Below, piece by piece: positions 25,360-33,219 of a stretch of DNA of 47,767 bases. Source of the DNA: an uncultured Lachnospiraceae bacterium (GTDB taxonomy: Bacteria; Bacillota; Clostridia; Lachnospirales; Lachnospiraceae); NCBI GenBank assembly GCA_910588865.1, contig CAJUSJ010000026.1:1-47767 (forward strand), read 5' to 3'. Position numbers and translations under genes: made by a program. The notes under the pieces are model-generated. The model did not search any database and was not told the origin of the DNA. It saw only the letters and a list, made by a program, of their open reading frames with translations. Within the stretch, counting starts at the first letter, position 1; every line of letters starts with the position of its first letter.

Positions 25360-26339
25360 ACCCGCTGTCTCCAGTCTTCCGTGGGAAGGCTTACGGTGGA
25401 CAGGAGACGCTCCGTGATCTCCTTTGCCGAGGACTTAGAGCCAAAGCTCCTGGCAGTGGTGAGGCGGTGGGCAAGGACCGGGACTGCCAAGGCTTTCACA
25501 TCCTCCGGCACCACATAGCCTCTTCCCTGTACCATGGCATAGGCCCGGACTGCCCTGAAAAGGGCCAGAGTCCCCCTGGGGCTGACACCGTTTAAGATCT
25601 GGCTGTCTGTTCTGGTGGCCTGGCACAGGTCCACTATGTAGGCCTTCATCAGCGGATGGACGTAGACCTCTTTCGCGGCCTTCCTGAGACCGGCCAGCTC
25701 TTCCGTGGTACACACAGGGCCCAGGGTGTCCAGGGGATTCCTGGCCCCGAACCGTTCCAGGATTGCCAGTTCCCCTTCCCGGTCCGGGTATCCCATGGAG
25801 ACCTCCATGAGAAAGCGGTCCAGTTGGGCCTCAGGCAGGGGATAAGTCCCCGCGGTCTCCACCGGGTTCTGGGTGGCGATGACGAAAAACGGGTGTTCCA
25901 GCACATAAGTGTCCCCGTCAATGGTTACCTGCCGTTCTTCCATGGCTTCCAAAAGGCTGGACTGGGTCCGGGGGGTGGCCCGGTTGATCTCGTCAGCCAG
26001 AAGAATGTGGGTGAACACAGGCCCTCTGCGCAGCACAAACCGGCTCTCTTTCTGATCAAAATAGTTGAGTCCGGTCACATCGGAGGGCAGAAGGTCAGGG
26101 GTAAACTGGATCCTGGAAAATTGAAGGTCCAGGCTTTTTGCCAGGGATTTTGCCGTCATGGTTTTTCCTGTGCCAGGCACATCCTCTAAAAGGACATGGC
26201 CGTCTGCCAGCAGGGCGGTCAGGAGAAGATCTATGGTATTTTTCCGGCCTATGATGACCTGGGCCATATTCTCTCTTATGGTGTCCAGCAGATTCATGAG
26301 TGAGGAGCGGTCAGGTGATTGATCTGTATAGGGATTCAT
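25356..26339 (-). CDS. MoxR family AAA+ ATPase
   Basis: 327 residues, AAAGGAGG upstream. Walker A is in L-E-D-V-P-G-T-G-K-T (residues 56-65), Walker B in I-L-L-A-D-E-I-N-R-A with the MoxR-specific P-R-T-Q-S-S-L-L-E-A-M-E-E, sensor 1 in A-T-Q-N-P-V-E and sensor 2 near the end. MoxR ATPases act as chaperones that activate or insert partner proteins, typically DUF58/vWA proteins coded next door, as here. First gene of a three-gene minus-strand operon; on the other side it diverges from nfnA. Confidence 0.93.
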   Translation of the reverse strand: MNPYTDQSPDRSSLMNLLDTIRENMAQVIIGRKNTIDLLLTALLADGHVLLEDVPGTGKTMTAKSLAKSLDLQFSRIQFTPDLLPSDVTGLNYFDQKESRFVLRRGPVFTHILLADEINRATPRTQSSLLEAMEERQVTIDGDTYVLEHPFFVIATQNPVETAGTYPLPEAQLDRFLMEVSMGYPDREGELAILERFGARNPLDTLGPVCTTEELAGLRKAAKEVYVHPLMKAYIVDLCQATRTDSQILNGVSPRGTLALFRAVRAYAMVQGRGYVVPEDVKALAVPVLAHRLTTARSFGSKSSAKEITERLLSTVSLPTEDWRQRV

Positions 26340-26413
26340 AAATACAACCTCCTTTTTGTGAATAAATCATAGCATGTTTTATCAGGGAATAAAAGCGTTA
26401 TGGCAAGAAAAGA

Positions 26414-26442
26414 TTGTCAGCGCCAAAAGAAGGTGATATGAT
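26414..26442 (+). promoter_or_regulatory. Promoter of the nfnAB genes
   Basis: TTGTCA (26414-26419), 17 bases, TATGAT (26437-26442), with the start codon 69 bases downstream. Confidence 0.5.
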
Positions 26443-26510
26443 AATACTTACGACCAGGAGACAGACACTTTCGTGTTTTCTGGAATACATAAACCAGGAG
26501 GAATGATGAG

Positions 26511-27398
26511 ATGTACAAGATAGTGAAAGCAGAGCAGCTGGCAGACAAGATCTACCTCATGGACGTAGAAGCTCCCCGGGTAGCCAGAGCCTGCGAACCG
26601 GGGGAATTTGTGATTGTAAAAATGGATGAGGTGGGAGAGAGGATTCCTCTGACCATCTGTGATTATGACAGAGAAACAGGGATCGTCACCATTGTGTTCC
26701 AGATCGTGGGAGCCAGTACCCAGAAGATGGCTTCCCTGAAAGCCGGGGACAGCTTCCGGGATTTCGTGGGACCCCTGGGGCGGCCTTCCGAGTTTGTGAG
26801 CGAGGATCTGGATACCCTTAAAAATAAGAAGATGCTGTTTGTCGCGGGAGGCGTGGGCACCGCTCCTGTGTATCCACAAGTAAAGTGGCTGAGAAACCAC
26901 GGCATTGACGCGGATGTGATCGTGGGAGCCAAGACAAAGGATATGCTGATCCTGGAGGACCAGATGAAGGCGGTGGCAGGGAATCTTTATGTCACCACAG
27001 ACGACGGCTCCTATGTGAGAAAAGGCATGGTAACGGATGTTGTGAAGGATCTGGTACAGAACCAGGGCCGGCATTATGATGTGTGTGTGGCCATTGGCCC
27101 CATGATCATGATGAAGTTTGTGTGTCTCCTGACAAAAGAACTGGAGATCCCCACCATTGTCAGCATGAATCCCATTATGGTGGACGGAACCGGCATGTGC
27201 GGAGCCTGCCGCCTGACAGTGGGCGGTCAGGTGAAATTTGCCTGTGTGGATGGCCCTGAGTTTGACGGTCATCAGGTGAATTTTGACGAGGCCATGAAGC
27301 GGCAGCAGATGTACAAGACAGAGGAAGGCCGCGCCATGCTGAAGCTGAGAGAAGGAGATACCCACCACGGCGGATGTGGACACTGCGAAAATGACTGA
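26511..27398 (+). CDS. nfnA: NADH-dependent ferredoxin:NADP+ oxidoreductase, small subunit (NfnA / SudB-like)
   Basis: 295 residues, AGGAGG at 26497-26502. It has the dihydroorotate dehydrogenase electron-transfer-subunit layout: an FAD domain (residues 1-100, with R-I-P-L-T-I-C-D), an NAD-binding Rossmann fold with G-G-V-G-T-A-P (about 111-117), and C-terminal [2Fe-2S] ligands in D-G-T-G-M-C-G-A-C-R and F-A-C-V-D-G-P-E-F-D-G-H. With NfnB it forms the flavin-based bifurcating complex that couples ferredoxin and NADH to NADP+ reduction. It overlaps the next gene by 8 bases, so the products are made together. Confidence 0.88.
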   Translation: MYKIVKAEQLADKIYLMDVEAPRVARACEPGEFVIVKMDEVGERIPLTICDYDRETGIVTIVFQIVGASTQKMASLKAGDSFRDFVGPLGRPSEFVSEDLDTLKNKKMLFVAGGVGTAPVYPQVKWLRNHGIDADVIVGAKTKDMLILEDQMKAVAGNLYVTTDDGSYVRKGMVTDVVKDLVQNQGRHYDVCVAIGPMIMMKFVCLLTKELEIPTIVSMNPIMVDGTGMCGACRLTVGGQVKFACVDGPEFDGHQVNFDEAMKRQQMYKTEEGRAMLKLREGDTHHGGCGHCEND

Positions 27399-28833
27399 CA
27401 TTCAGCAGTTGCTGAAAAATATAGGCAAAATGGAGGAAATGATGGACGTATTGAAGAAAGTTCCGGTCCGTGAGCAGGACCCTAAGGTGAGAGCCGCAAA
27501 CTTTGAAGAGGTTTGTCTGGGATATAATAAAGAGGAGGCCATGGAAGAAGCTTCCAGATGTTTAAATTGTAAAAACGCGAAATGCGTGAAAGGCTGCCCT
27601 GTAGCCATTGACATTCCGAGGTTTGTAGGGGAAGTGAAGGAAGGCAAATTTGAGGAGGCCGCCAGGGTCATCGCCAGGTCTTCCGCTCTCCCCGCTGTCT
27701 GCGGGCGGGTGTGCCCCCAGGAGAGCCAGTGCGAGGGACAGTGTGTCCGGGGAATCAAGGGAGAGCCGGTGTCTATCGGCAAGCTGGAGAGATTTGTGGC
27801 CGACTGGTCCAGGGAACATGGCTTTGTGCCGGAAGCGGCAAAGACCACCAACGGAAAGAAGGTGGCAGTGGTAGGATCCGGCCCATCCGGTCTGACCTGT
27901 GCCGGAGATCTGGCAAAGATGGGCTATGAGGTAACCATCTTTGAGGCCCTTCACGAGCCCGGCGGCGTGCTGCTCTACGGCATCCCTGAGTTCCGTCTTC
28001 CCAAGGACGGGGTGGTGAAGCCGGAGATTGAGAACGTAAAAAAGCTGGGTGTAAAGATTGAGACAAATGTAATCATCGGCAAGTCGGTGACCATTGACCA
28101 GCTTTTAGATGAGGAAGGATTTGACGCGGTGTTCATCGGCTCCGGCGCGGGCCTTCCCATGTTTATGGGAATCCCCGGGGAAAATGCCAACGGCGTGTTC
28201 TCCGCCAACGAGTACTTAACCAGAAGCAACTTGATGAAAGCTTTCTGCGACGACCACGACACCCCCATTGCGGCAGGCAAAAAGGTGGCCGTAGTGGGCG
28301 GCGGAAACGTGGCCATGGATGCGGCCAGGACGGCTCTTCGCCTGGGGGCGGACGTGCATATTGTATATAGAAGAAGCGAGGCCGAGCTTCCGGCCAGAGT
28401 GGAGGAGGTTCATCACGCCAAGGAGGAGGGCATCCTCTTCGACCTGCTGACAAACCCGGTGGAAATCCTGGTAGATGACAACGGATGGGTAAAAGGCATG
28501 AAGTGTATCCGCATGGAACTGGGAGAACCGGACGCTTCCGGCAGGCGAAGGCCAGTGCCGGTAGAAGGGGCCGAGTTTACTATTGATGTGGATACGGTGA
28601 TCATGTCCCTGGGAACCTCCCCCAACCCGCTGATCTCCAGCACAACCAAGGGCCTGGAGGTAAACAGGAGAAAATGTATTGTGGCGGAAGAGTCCAACGG
28701 CAAGACCAGCAAGGAAGGCGTCTACGCCGGAGGCGACGCGGTGACAGGAGCCGCCACGGTGATCCTGGCCATGGAGGCAGGCCGGGCAGGAGCCAGGGGG
28801 ATTCATGAATATTTAAGTGGAATCCAGGAGTAA
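27391..28833 (+). CDS. nfnB: NfnB / GltA-type glutamate synthase small-chain-like flavoprotein
   Basis: 480 residues if started at ATG 27391, which overlaps the nfnA stop; GTG 27376 is the alternative. N-terminal [4Fe-4S] ligands lie in C-L-N-C-K-N-A-K-C-V-K-G-C-P and C-G-R-V-C-P-Q-E-x-Q-C-E-G-Q-C. A first Rossmann fold, V-A-V-V-G-S-G-P-S-G-L, binds FAD, and a second, V-A-V-V-G-G-G-N-V-A-M-D-A-A-R-T, binds NADPH. The end A-G-G-D-A-V-T-G-A is the family's FAD closing motif. Often annotated as homotetrameric NADPH glutamate synthase, but pairing with nfnA points to transhydrogenase function. Confidence 0.88.
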   Translation: MTDIQQLLKNIGKMEEMMDVLKKVPVREQDPKVRAANFEEVCLGYNKEEAMEEASRCLNCKNAKCVKGCPVAIDIPRFVGEVKEGKFEEAARVIARSSALPAVCGRVCPQESQCEGQCVRGIKGEPVSIGKLERFVADWSREHGFVPEAAKTTNGKKVAVVGSGPSGLTCAGDLAKMGYEVTIFEALHEPGGVLLYGIPEFRLPKDGVVKPEIENVKKLGVKIETNVIIGKSVTIDQLLDEEGFDAVFIGSGAGLPMFMGIPGENANGVFSANEYLTRSNLMKAFCDDHDTPIAAGKKVAVVGGGNVAMDAARTALRLGADVHIVYRRSEAELPARVEEVHHAKEEGILFDLLTNPVEILVDDNGWVKGMKCIRMELGEPDASGRRRPVPVEGAEFTIDVDTVIMSLGTSPNPLISSTTKGLEVNRRKCIVAEESNGKTSKEGVYAGGDAVTGAATVILAMEAGRAGARGIHEYLSGIQE

Positions 28834-28866
28834 AGACCGGCAGGGACAAGAATGGATGGCCTAAAA

Positions 28867-30015
28867 TTAGGAAATCAACAACCGATACAAAGCAGGTGAC
28901 ACATGGAATTCTGACATTGCCCGCCGCGCTTCCTCAAGGGCCTTCTGCCGGGAATCCCCGGACTTTCCCGGATTTTTGATGGCTCGTATCAGGATATTTT
29001 TCGGAGTGTGTTCCAGGTCCACGAATTCCAGCAATTGGGTATTGTAACCAGAGTATTCCAGCAGGTTGGCCCGTATGGCGTCTGTCATCAGGGCGCAAAA
29101 CCTTTCCTGGACAACGCCGTACCGGGTAAGGAGGGATAAGGTGTCAGTGCTGATCTGCCGGTTCAGCTCATGTTGGCAGCAGGGGACGGAGAAGATCATC
29201 CGGGCATTCCAGGAGACCGCGTTGAACAGGGCATAATCCGTGGCAGTGTCACAGGCGTGGAGGGTAATGACCATGTCCGGGGCAAAGGGACAGTGGAATC
29301 CGTTGATGTCCCCAAGCTGGAAGGTGAGGCCGGAGTAGCCGTATTTTCTGGCCGCCTCACGGCACTTTTGGATCACATCTTCTTTTAAGTCCAGACCGAT
29401 CATGTTCACGGTCATGTTCCGGATCTGGGTGAGATAGTGATAGACGATAAAAGTCAGGTAGGATTTGCCGCAACCGAAATCAATAATATTCAAATGGTCG
29501 GTGTCCTGCTTCTTGATCACATCGTCTATAAGCTCAATGAAACGGTTGATTTGCTTGTACTTGTCGTACATGGACCGGATCACCTTGCCCTCTTTTGTGA
29601 AGATTCCCATGTCCACAAGAGGGCCGATGCTTTGTCCCTCTTCCAGGATATACTGTTTTTTCCTGTTGTGGGACGGATTCCAGGCCAGCCGTTGTGGGTT
29701 CTGGTTTTGCCTGGCCTGAAAGAGGATTTTTTTCTTTTTGGACAGCCCTAAGGAAAATTCCTGGTCCGTTGTCCACGCGTTCAACTGGAGATAGGTGTTC
29801 TCCAGAAGTTTGGCGCACCTGGAGGACAGCTGGGACAAGTCCATATTCTCGTGAAAAACCTGCTTGTCCGTATATTTTGCCAACTGATAATAGTTCTCTT
29901 TCCGGTCAATGACAATTTTTAAGAAAGCCTCTCCCTTGGAGGCGGGCTTGCTGATGACGATCTTTAAAGGGGACTGGTCCGCGATGTAGCTGACATATTG
30001 GCTGATGGTATTCAT
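28867..30015 (-). CDS. Class I SAM-dependent methyltransferase (Methyltransf_32 / Trm13-like)
   Basis: 382 residues with AAAGGAAACC before the ATG. The N-terminal 120 residues are basic and hold no motif I can name. From about 150 comes a Rossmann methyltransferase: I-I-D-F-G-C-G-K-S-Y-L-T-F (SAM loop, residues 177-189), an acidic end to strand 2 in G-L-D-L-K, then L-H-A-C-D-T-A-T-D and V-P-C-C-Q-H-E-L, the pattern of the Methyltransf_32 / Trm13 / GSTCD-related group. These modify RNA or are uncharacterised. Convergent with nfnB, 34 bases apart. Substrate unknown; rRNA or tRNA is a reasonable guess. Confidence 0.82.
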   Translation of the reverse strand: MNTISQYVSYIADQSPLKIVISKPASKGEAFLKIVIDRKENYYQLAKYTDKQVFHENMDLSQLSSRCAKLLENTYLQLNAWTTDQEFSLGLSKKKKILFQARQNQNPQRLAWNPSHNRKKQYILEEGQSIGPLVDMGIFTKEGKVIRSMYDKYKQINRFIELIDDVIKKQDTDHLNIIDFGCGKSYLTFIVYHYLTQIRNMTVNMIGLDLKEDVIQKCREAARKYGYSGLTFQLGDINGFHCPFAPDMVITLHACDTATDYALFNAVSWNARMIFSVPCCQHELNRQISTDTLSLLTRYGVVQERFCALMTDAIRANLLEYSGYNTQLLEFVDLEHTPKNILIRAIKNPGKSGDSRQKALEEARRAMSEFHVSPALYRLLIS

Positions 30016-30090
30016 ATGGTTTCCTTTCAGGAAAATGATATTTTTCCTATTCTATCATGTCCCATCTAAAAGGGCAATTACATTTTCGGG

Positions 30091-31446
30091 TCAGGGAGTG
30101 GAGGCGCTCTGTCTCTGAGATCTCGCGAAATATATGACGCACACCAGGATCTGAACTACCGTGGACATAGGGATGGCAAGTCCCACCTGGAACAGGGACG
30201 CGTCCGGCTGCCTGCTCATGAAGTAGGACATTGGGATCCTGACACAGAAGGCCCCCATGATCCCCTGGATCATGACAAAGGCGGTCCTGCCGCAGCCATT
30301 AAAATACCCGGTAAAACAAAAGAGGAAGGACACCAGCAGGGTGTCGATGGCGTAGGCCTTTAAGTAATCCGCCCCTGCCAGGACGATCTGGCTGTCCTTG
30401 GCAAAAATGCCTGTCAGCAGGGCGCCGTGGAAGAAGGACAGATAGGACAGCAGAAGGCCGAAGCCAAAGGACACCGCCATGCCGCAGACCATCCCTCGTT
30501 TGGCCCGGTCCATCTTTCCGGCCCCAAAGTTCTGGGCCACAAAGGCGGACATGGACTGGCTGAAAGCGGACGGCATCATCAGGATAAAGGTGCAGAGCTT
30601 TTCCGCCACCCCTACTCCGGCGGAGGCGATGACTCCCAGGCCGTTGATGATGGCAATGATCACCAGGAAGGAGACGCTGACCAGAAAATCCTGAAGGGCG
30701 ATGGGAAATCCCAGGACCAGGATTTTGCGGATCAGGCTTTTGTGAAACCGGATATTTGCCCGGGAGAAGGCAAAGGGGAGCTGCCGCCTCCGGATAATAA
30801 GCAGGGACAGGATGACGCTGACCCCCTGGGCCATGACCGTGGCCAGGGCCGCTCCCCGGGAGGCCATACCCAGAACCGCCACAAAGAAAAGATCTCCTAC
30901 AATATTGAATACGCAGGCGATGAACACTGCCAGCAGAGGAGTTTTGGAGTCACCGATCCCCCGGAAGACGCTTCCCAGCACATTGTAGGCAATAATAAAC
31001 CCGGACCCGGCGGAACAGATCCGGACATAGGAGCTGGTTTTGTCAAATGCCTCTTCCGGGGCATGCATGATCCTGGAGAGAGCCGGAGCCCCTGCCGTCA
31101 TCACAAGGGTAATGACTGCGGCCACCACCGCGAACAGGCAGATGCTGCCTCCGATCACGTCCCCTGCCTCCCCTTCCTGTTTCTGGCCCATCTTCTGCCC
31201 CAGAAGGATGGTTGTGCCCATGGCCAGCCCGGTGATCACAGAGGTGACAGACTGCATAACCTGGCTTCCGGTGGACACGGCGGACACGTCCGCGGCGGAG
31301 GCGAACTGTCCCACGATCAGCAGGTCCGTGCCGCCGTACATGGCCTGAAGAAGAAGGGCGAAAAGCACCGGGATGGCAAAACGGAGCAGAGGCGCTAATA
31401 CAGGCCCTTCTGTAAATAGAAGATTTTGTTGTTTTCTTTTATCCAT
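30091..31446 (-). CDS. MATE family efflux transporter (MepA-like), probably guanidine-IV riboswitch controlled
   Basis: 451 residues, AAAGGAGG before the ATG. Twelve hydrophobic segments in two halves; the early G-G-T-D-L-L-I-V-G-Q-F and Q-V-M-Q-S-V-T-S-V-I-T-G-L-A-M-G motifs and the later F-x-G-x-G-D-S-K-T-P-L are typical of MATE/MepA proteins. It differs clearly in sequence from the MATE protein at 14.0 kb, so they are not a recent duplicate. A perfect promoter and structured leader lie upstream, matching the context of the mepA RNA motif (guanidine-IV), which regulates MATE genes in Clostridia. The substrate could thus be guanidine or alkylguanidines. Confidence 0.9.
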   Translation of the reverse strand: MDKRKQQNLLFTEGPVLAPLLRFAIPVLFALLLQAMYGGTDLLIVGQFASAADVSAVSTGSQVMQSVTSVITGLAMGTTILLGQKMGQKQEGEAGDVIGGSICLFAVVAAVITLVMTAGAPALSRIMHAPEEAFDKTSSYVRICSAGSGFIIAYNVLGSVFRGIGDSKTPLLAVFIACVFNIVGDLFFVAVLGMASRGAALATVMAQGVSVILSLLIIRRRQLPFAFSRANIRFHKSLIRKILVLGFPIALQDFLVSVSFLVIIAIINGLGVIASAGVGVAEKLCTFILMMPSAFSQSMSAFVAQNFGAGKMDRAKRGMVCGMAVSFGFGLLLSYLSFFHGALLTGIFAKDSQIVLAGADYLKAYAIDTLLVSFLFCFTGYFNGCGRTAFVMIQGIMGAFCVRIPMSYFMSRQPDASLFQVGLAIPMSTVVQILVCVIYFARSQRQSASTP

Positions 31447-31471
31447 GATGTGTTACCTCCTTTGTGTAATT

Positions 31472-31524
31472 CTGCGGGGGCAAGGCCGCTTTAGCGGCCA
31501 TATTCCTCTCTGCCCCGCGTACAT
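31472..31524 (-). repeat. Dispersed terminator-linked hairpin element, copy B
   Basis: On the minus strand: ATGTACGCGGGGCAGAGAGG, then AATATGGCCGCT-AA-AGCGGCC and GCCCCCGC. The inner CCGCT/AGCGG and outer GCGGGG/CCCCGC arms form a hairpin. It sits between the leader terminator and the MATE ribosome site, so it is in the mRNA upon read-through. Confidence 0.65.
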
Positions 31525-31608
31525 AAAAAAACGGATAAGGCAGCAGGCCAAGACCTGCCATCTTATCCGGCAACATACTTTCAGCAGTAGATTCCCCTCC
31601 GATGAACA
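31525..31608 (-). promoter_or_regulatory. Candidate guanidine-IV (mepA) riboswitch with terminator
   Basis: Minus-strand leader: an upstream region with G-G-A-G-G-G-G-A-A-T-C-T, a small ACT-GCTGAA-AGT hairpin, and TGCCGG; the TCGG near 31584-31590 could pair with CCGG. CCGGATAAG is also the 5' arm of a terminator (arms CGGATAAG/CTTATCCG at 31532-31569 on the plus strand, then seven T). Pairing is therefore exclusive: aptamer or terminator. Context (MATE exporter, Clostridia) fits mepA RNA. Alternative: an attenuator of unknown class. Confidence 0.55.
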
Positions 31609-31614
31609 ACTGGG

Positions 31615-31643
31615 ATTATAGCAAAGGCTTTTCCTGTTGTCAA
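31615..31643 (-). promoter_or_regulatory. Consensus sigma-A promoter for the MATE leader
   Basis: On the minus strand TTGACA (31638-31643), exactly 17 bases, TATAAT (31615-31620): a perfect match. So strong a promoter is reasonable when expression is limited later by a riboswitch. Confidence 0.85.
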
Positions 31644-31713
31644 GAGCCATCTCCCGGAATATTTATAAAAAACTAATAATTTGTTCACAGGATCTTCAGA
31701 GCTATACCGTATA

Positions 31714-31725
31714 CTTGATATCAAG
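31714..31725. promoter_or_regulatory. Palindrome upstream of the CBS gene
   Basis: CTTGATATCAAG is a perfect 12-base dyad 44 bases before the CBS start, next to TATACC/TATACT-like sequences. A possible operator, with no further support. Confidence 0.25.
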
Positions 31726-31768
31726 ATCCAGCACAGGGCAGGATCAACATTAATCACAAGGAGATTTT

Positions 31769-32179
31769 ATGAATATACTGTTTTTTTTGACACCAAAAAG
31801 TGAGGTGGCTTTTATTTACGACCACCAGTCGCTGCGCCAGGCCCTTGAGATCATGGAATTTCACCGGTACACGGCCATCCCCATAATCAACAAGCTGGGA
31901 AAGTACATAGGGACCATCACAGAGGGGGATCTTCTGTGGGGAATTAAAAATGAATATAACCTAAGCCTCAAGGGAGCGGAACAGATGCCGGTGACCACCA
32001 TACCCAGGAAGTCGGATAACACCCCGGTGTCCATTGACGCCACCATGGAGGACATGATCGACAAAGCCCTGAACCAGAATTTTGTCCCCGTGGTGGATGA
32101 CCAGGGGAATTTCATCGGGATCATCACCAGGAAGGATATTATCCGGTACTGTTATGAGAACATGAGAAAGGAAGGCTGA
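31769..32179 (+). CDS. CBS-domain pair protein
   Basis: 136 residues, CAAGGAG upstream. It is made only of two CBS motifs (a Bateman module): the first ends with T-A-I-P-I-I-N-K-L-G-K-Y-I-G-T-I-T-E-G-D-L, the second with F-V-P-V-V-D-D-Q-G-N-F-I-G-I-I-T-R-K-D-I. Such modules bind adenosine nucleotides, SAM or c-di-AMP and alter partner activity. The next gene starts 3 bases downstream, so the CBS protein may sense a nucleotide on behalf of the APH-type kinase. No signal or membrane segment. Confidence 0.88.
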   Translation: MNILFFLTPKSEVAFIYDHQSLRQALEIMEFHRYTAIPIINKLGKYIGTITEGDLLWGIKNEYNLSLKGAEQMPVTTIPRKSDNTPVSIDATMEDMIDKALNQNFVPVVDDQGNFIGIITRKDIIRYCYENMRKEG

Positions 32180-32182
32180 ACC

Positions 32183-33166
32183 GTGAATTTCGGACAGCCG
32201 GACAGTTATAAAAAAGCGGCAGAGCAGGCCTGCCGCATTTACCATCTGAAGTCCCCCATGGCCATAAGTCTTTTGTATGTTTCGGAAAATGCCACCTTTC
32301 TCCTGAAAAGGATCTCAGATAACCTTCCCTGTAAGGTAATGAGAGTTGCCAGAATAGGTTACCGGACCGCGGAAGAGATTCAGGCAGAGATTAAGTGGCT
32401 GGAGCATCTGGGGCAGCAGAACAAGATCAAGACGCCGGTCCTTGTGAGAAATGAGGCCGGCGGCTTTCTCACCATGGCGGAGGCGGACGGACAGACGTAC
32501 GCATGCCTTCTGTTTGAGTACTTAAGGGGAGTCCATCCAGATCTGTCTGACGGACAGAAGGCCTGTGAGGATTTTTACCAGGTGGGGCAGACCGCGGCCA
32601 TGCTCCACCTGGACGCGGCAGGCTGGAAGGAGAGCCGAAACCTTGCCAGGCCCCACTGGGATTACGATCACATGATCGGGGAGGGAGGATTGTTCGGCAA
32701 CTGGAGACAGTGCGAAAAGCTGTCCTCTGATGACAGGTTATTGTTGGAACAGGCCTGCGGCCGGATCCGGCACAGGCTTTCCCTGTACGGGAGGGATGAG
32801 GAGAATTATGGCCTGATCCACTCGGATCTGAGGGCAGCCAATCTTCTGAAAGAGAAGGGGCGGATTCAGGTCATTGATTTTGATGACTGCGGATTCGGCT
32901 GGCATATGTATGATCTGGCCGCCTCCCTGAGCTTTGTGGAGGACCACCCATGGGCCGGGCAATGGGCGAAGGCGTGGCTTAAAGGGTATGAGACAGTCCG
33001 CCCCCTCAGGAAGGCGGACCTGGCGGAGATTCCCACTTTTATCATGGCCAGAAGGATCCAGCTTCTGGCCTGGGTCACAAGCCATGAGGATTCGGACCCG
33101 GTTGGAAGGCTGCGGGGGGGATTTGCTGAAAACACGGTGAAGCTGGCCCGCTATTACATGAAATGA
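32183..33166 (+). CDS. APH/choline-kinase-like phosphotransferase
   Basis: 327 residues beginning with GTG 32183, with GAAAGGAAGG ahead. The kinase C-lobe is clear: L-I-H-S-D-L-R-A-A-N-L-L (catalytic loop, H-x-D-x-x-x-x-N) followed by V-I-D-F-D-D-C (metal-binding, the DFG equivalent). The N-lobe is less obvious. Members phosphorylate aminoglycosides, choline, homoserine or sugars; nothing ties this one to resistance, and its pairing with a CBS sensor suggests a metabolic role. It ends at a clean terminator. Confidence 0.82.
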   Translation: MNFGQPDSYKKAAEQACRIYHLKSPMAISLLYVSENATFLLKRISDNLPCKVMRVARIGYRTAEEIQAEIKWLEHLGQQNKIKTPVLVRNEAGGFLTMAEADGQTYACLLFEYLRGVHPDLSDGQKACEDFYQVGQTAAMLHLDAAGWKESRNLARPHWDYDHMIGEGGLFGNWRQCEKLSSDDRLLLEQACGRIRHRLSLYGRDEENYGLIHSDLRAANLLKEKGRIQVIDFDDCGFGWHMYDLAASLSFVEDHPWAGQWAKAWLKGYETVRPLRKADLAEIPTFIMARRIQLLAWVTSHEDSDPVGRLRGGFAENTVKLARYYMK

Positions 33167-33204
33167 GGGAGTTCCCAGGGGATTTGCGGGCAGCTCCCTC
33201 TTTT
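33165..33204 (+). terminator. Intrinsic terminator after the CBS-kinase pair
   Basis: GAGGGAG pairs with CTCCCTC over a 22-base loop, followed by TTTT. It starts inside the stop codon of the kinase gene. Confidence 0.7.
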
Positions 33205-33219
33205 GACCCGCTGTAAAAA

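Noticed and set aside
26448..27401. 317-residue minus-strand ORF across nfnA
   Set aside because: Antisense shadow without ribosome site; nfnA has all its cofactor motifs.
30427..31398. 323-residue plus-strand ORF across the second MATE gene
   Set aside because: Gly/His/Asp-rich composition, no start signal, and the opposite strand is an obvious membrane protein.
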